Below, piece by piece: positions 4,923-5,057 of a stretch of 5,057 bases of DNA. The notes below the pieces were generated by a model. It made no database searches, had not been told where the DNA came from, and worked only from the letters and a program-made list of their open reading frames with translations. The stretch comes from Clostridiaceae bacterium (GTDB lineage Bacteria; Bacillota; Clostridia; Oscillospirales; Butyricicoccaceae), in NCBI GenBank assembly GCA_018383195.1, contig JAGZOP010000088.1, positions 1 through 5,057 of the forward strand, in the 5' to 3' direction. A program made the translations under genes and the position numbers. Position 1 is the stretch's first letter, and the number at the start of each line of letters is the position of its first letter.

Positions 4923-5057
4923 GCGGCAACGGATCCCGCCGCCGGGATTGGGAATTTTTATGGCTGTCTGCCGGAGGAAATGCAGGGAAGCAGGCTGTAC
5001 GGGGCGGAGCTTGACGGGCTTACCGGGCGTATCGCAAAGCAGCTCTATCCCCATGCG
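4923..5057 (+). pseudogene. 5'-truncated helicase/DNA methylase of a conjugative element (3' partial)
   Basis: The frame reads rightward to the window edge and contains the methyltransferase SAM-binding motif TDPAAGIGNFYG (from about 4929) followed by LPEEMQGSRLYGAELD and GRIAKQLYPHA. The pattern 'NF.G.LPE.M..S.LYG.ELD...GRIAKQLYP' is what I recognise from the very large SNF2 helicase/N6-adenine methylase proteins of Firmicutes conjugative elements. In those proteins it follows a long N-terminal region. Here the frame is closed by TAG at 4860-4862, and the sequence between that stop and the motif does not resemble the family. The only upstream start is GTG 4869, with no ribosome binding site. 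The gene is therefore probably cut at its 5' side by insertion or deletion near 4905-4928. The 3' part lies outside the window. Confidence 0.72.

Overview
The window looks like part of an integrative/conjugative element from a Gram-positive gut anaerobe of the Clostridia (Lachnospiraceae or Ruminococcaceae type). The evidence is a large serine recombinase with a zinc ribbon, a relic of a second (DUF4368-type) recombinase, strong AGGAGG ribosome binding sites, a consensus sigma-A promoter, and a helicase/methylase fragment of the kind carried by Firmicutes conjugative elements. Species cannot be assigned from the sequence.

Layout. (1) 2-1327 is a large serine recombinase cut by the left edge of the window. 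(2) 1389-1547 is a 52-codon relic of the C-terminus of another recombinase, followed by a strong hairpin at 1558-1580. (3) 1652-1681 is a perfect-consensus promoter with a 26-bp imperfect dyad lying over its spacer and -10 box. (4) 1714-4688 is a compact five-gene, same-strand cargo operon: flavin reductase-like protein, MarR regulator, radical SAM protein A (DUF5131/Gp37-Gp68 type), a small CGGC-domain protein, and radical SAM protein B (spore photoproduct lyase-like, COG1533 type). It ends at a UUCG-loop terminator at 4710-4738. (5) 4739-5057 has no intact gene. It holds three direct repeats with a 23-bp period and then a helicase/methylase reading frame that starts abruptly at its methyltransferase motif and runs off the right edge.

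The operon matches what I recall NCBI naming the 'radical SAM mobile pair' system (protein A, protein B and a dedicated MarR regulator). Its biochemical role is, to my knowledge, not established. The arrangement suggests one regulated transcription unit: MarR probably represses its own promoter, the two radical SAM enzymes are the catalytic core, and the flavin reductase and the cysteine-rich CGGC protein are plausible redox or metal-handling partners. That functional model is inference.

The most unusual detail is in the CGGC gene. Its frame continues past the first stop with recognisable family-like C-terminal sequence and is broken by two TAG codons, so the gene seems to be decaying or shortened. 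Both flanks carry truncated mobile-element genes, which suggests the cargo lies in a rearranged or composite element.
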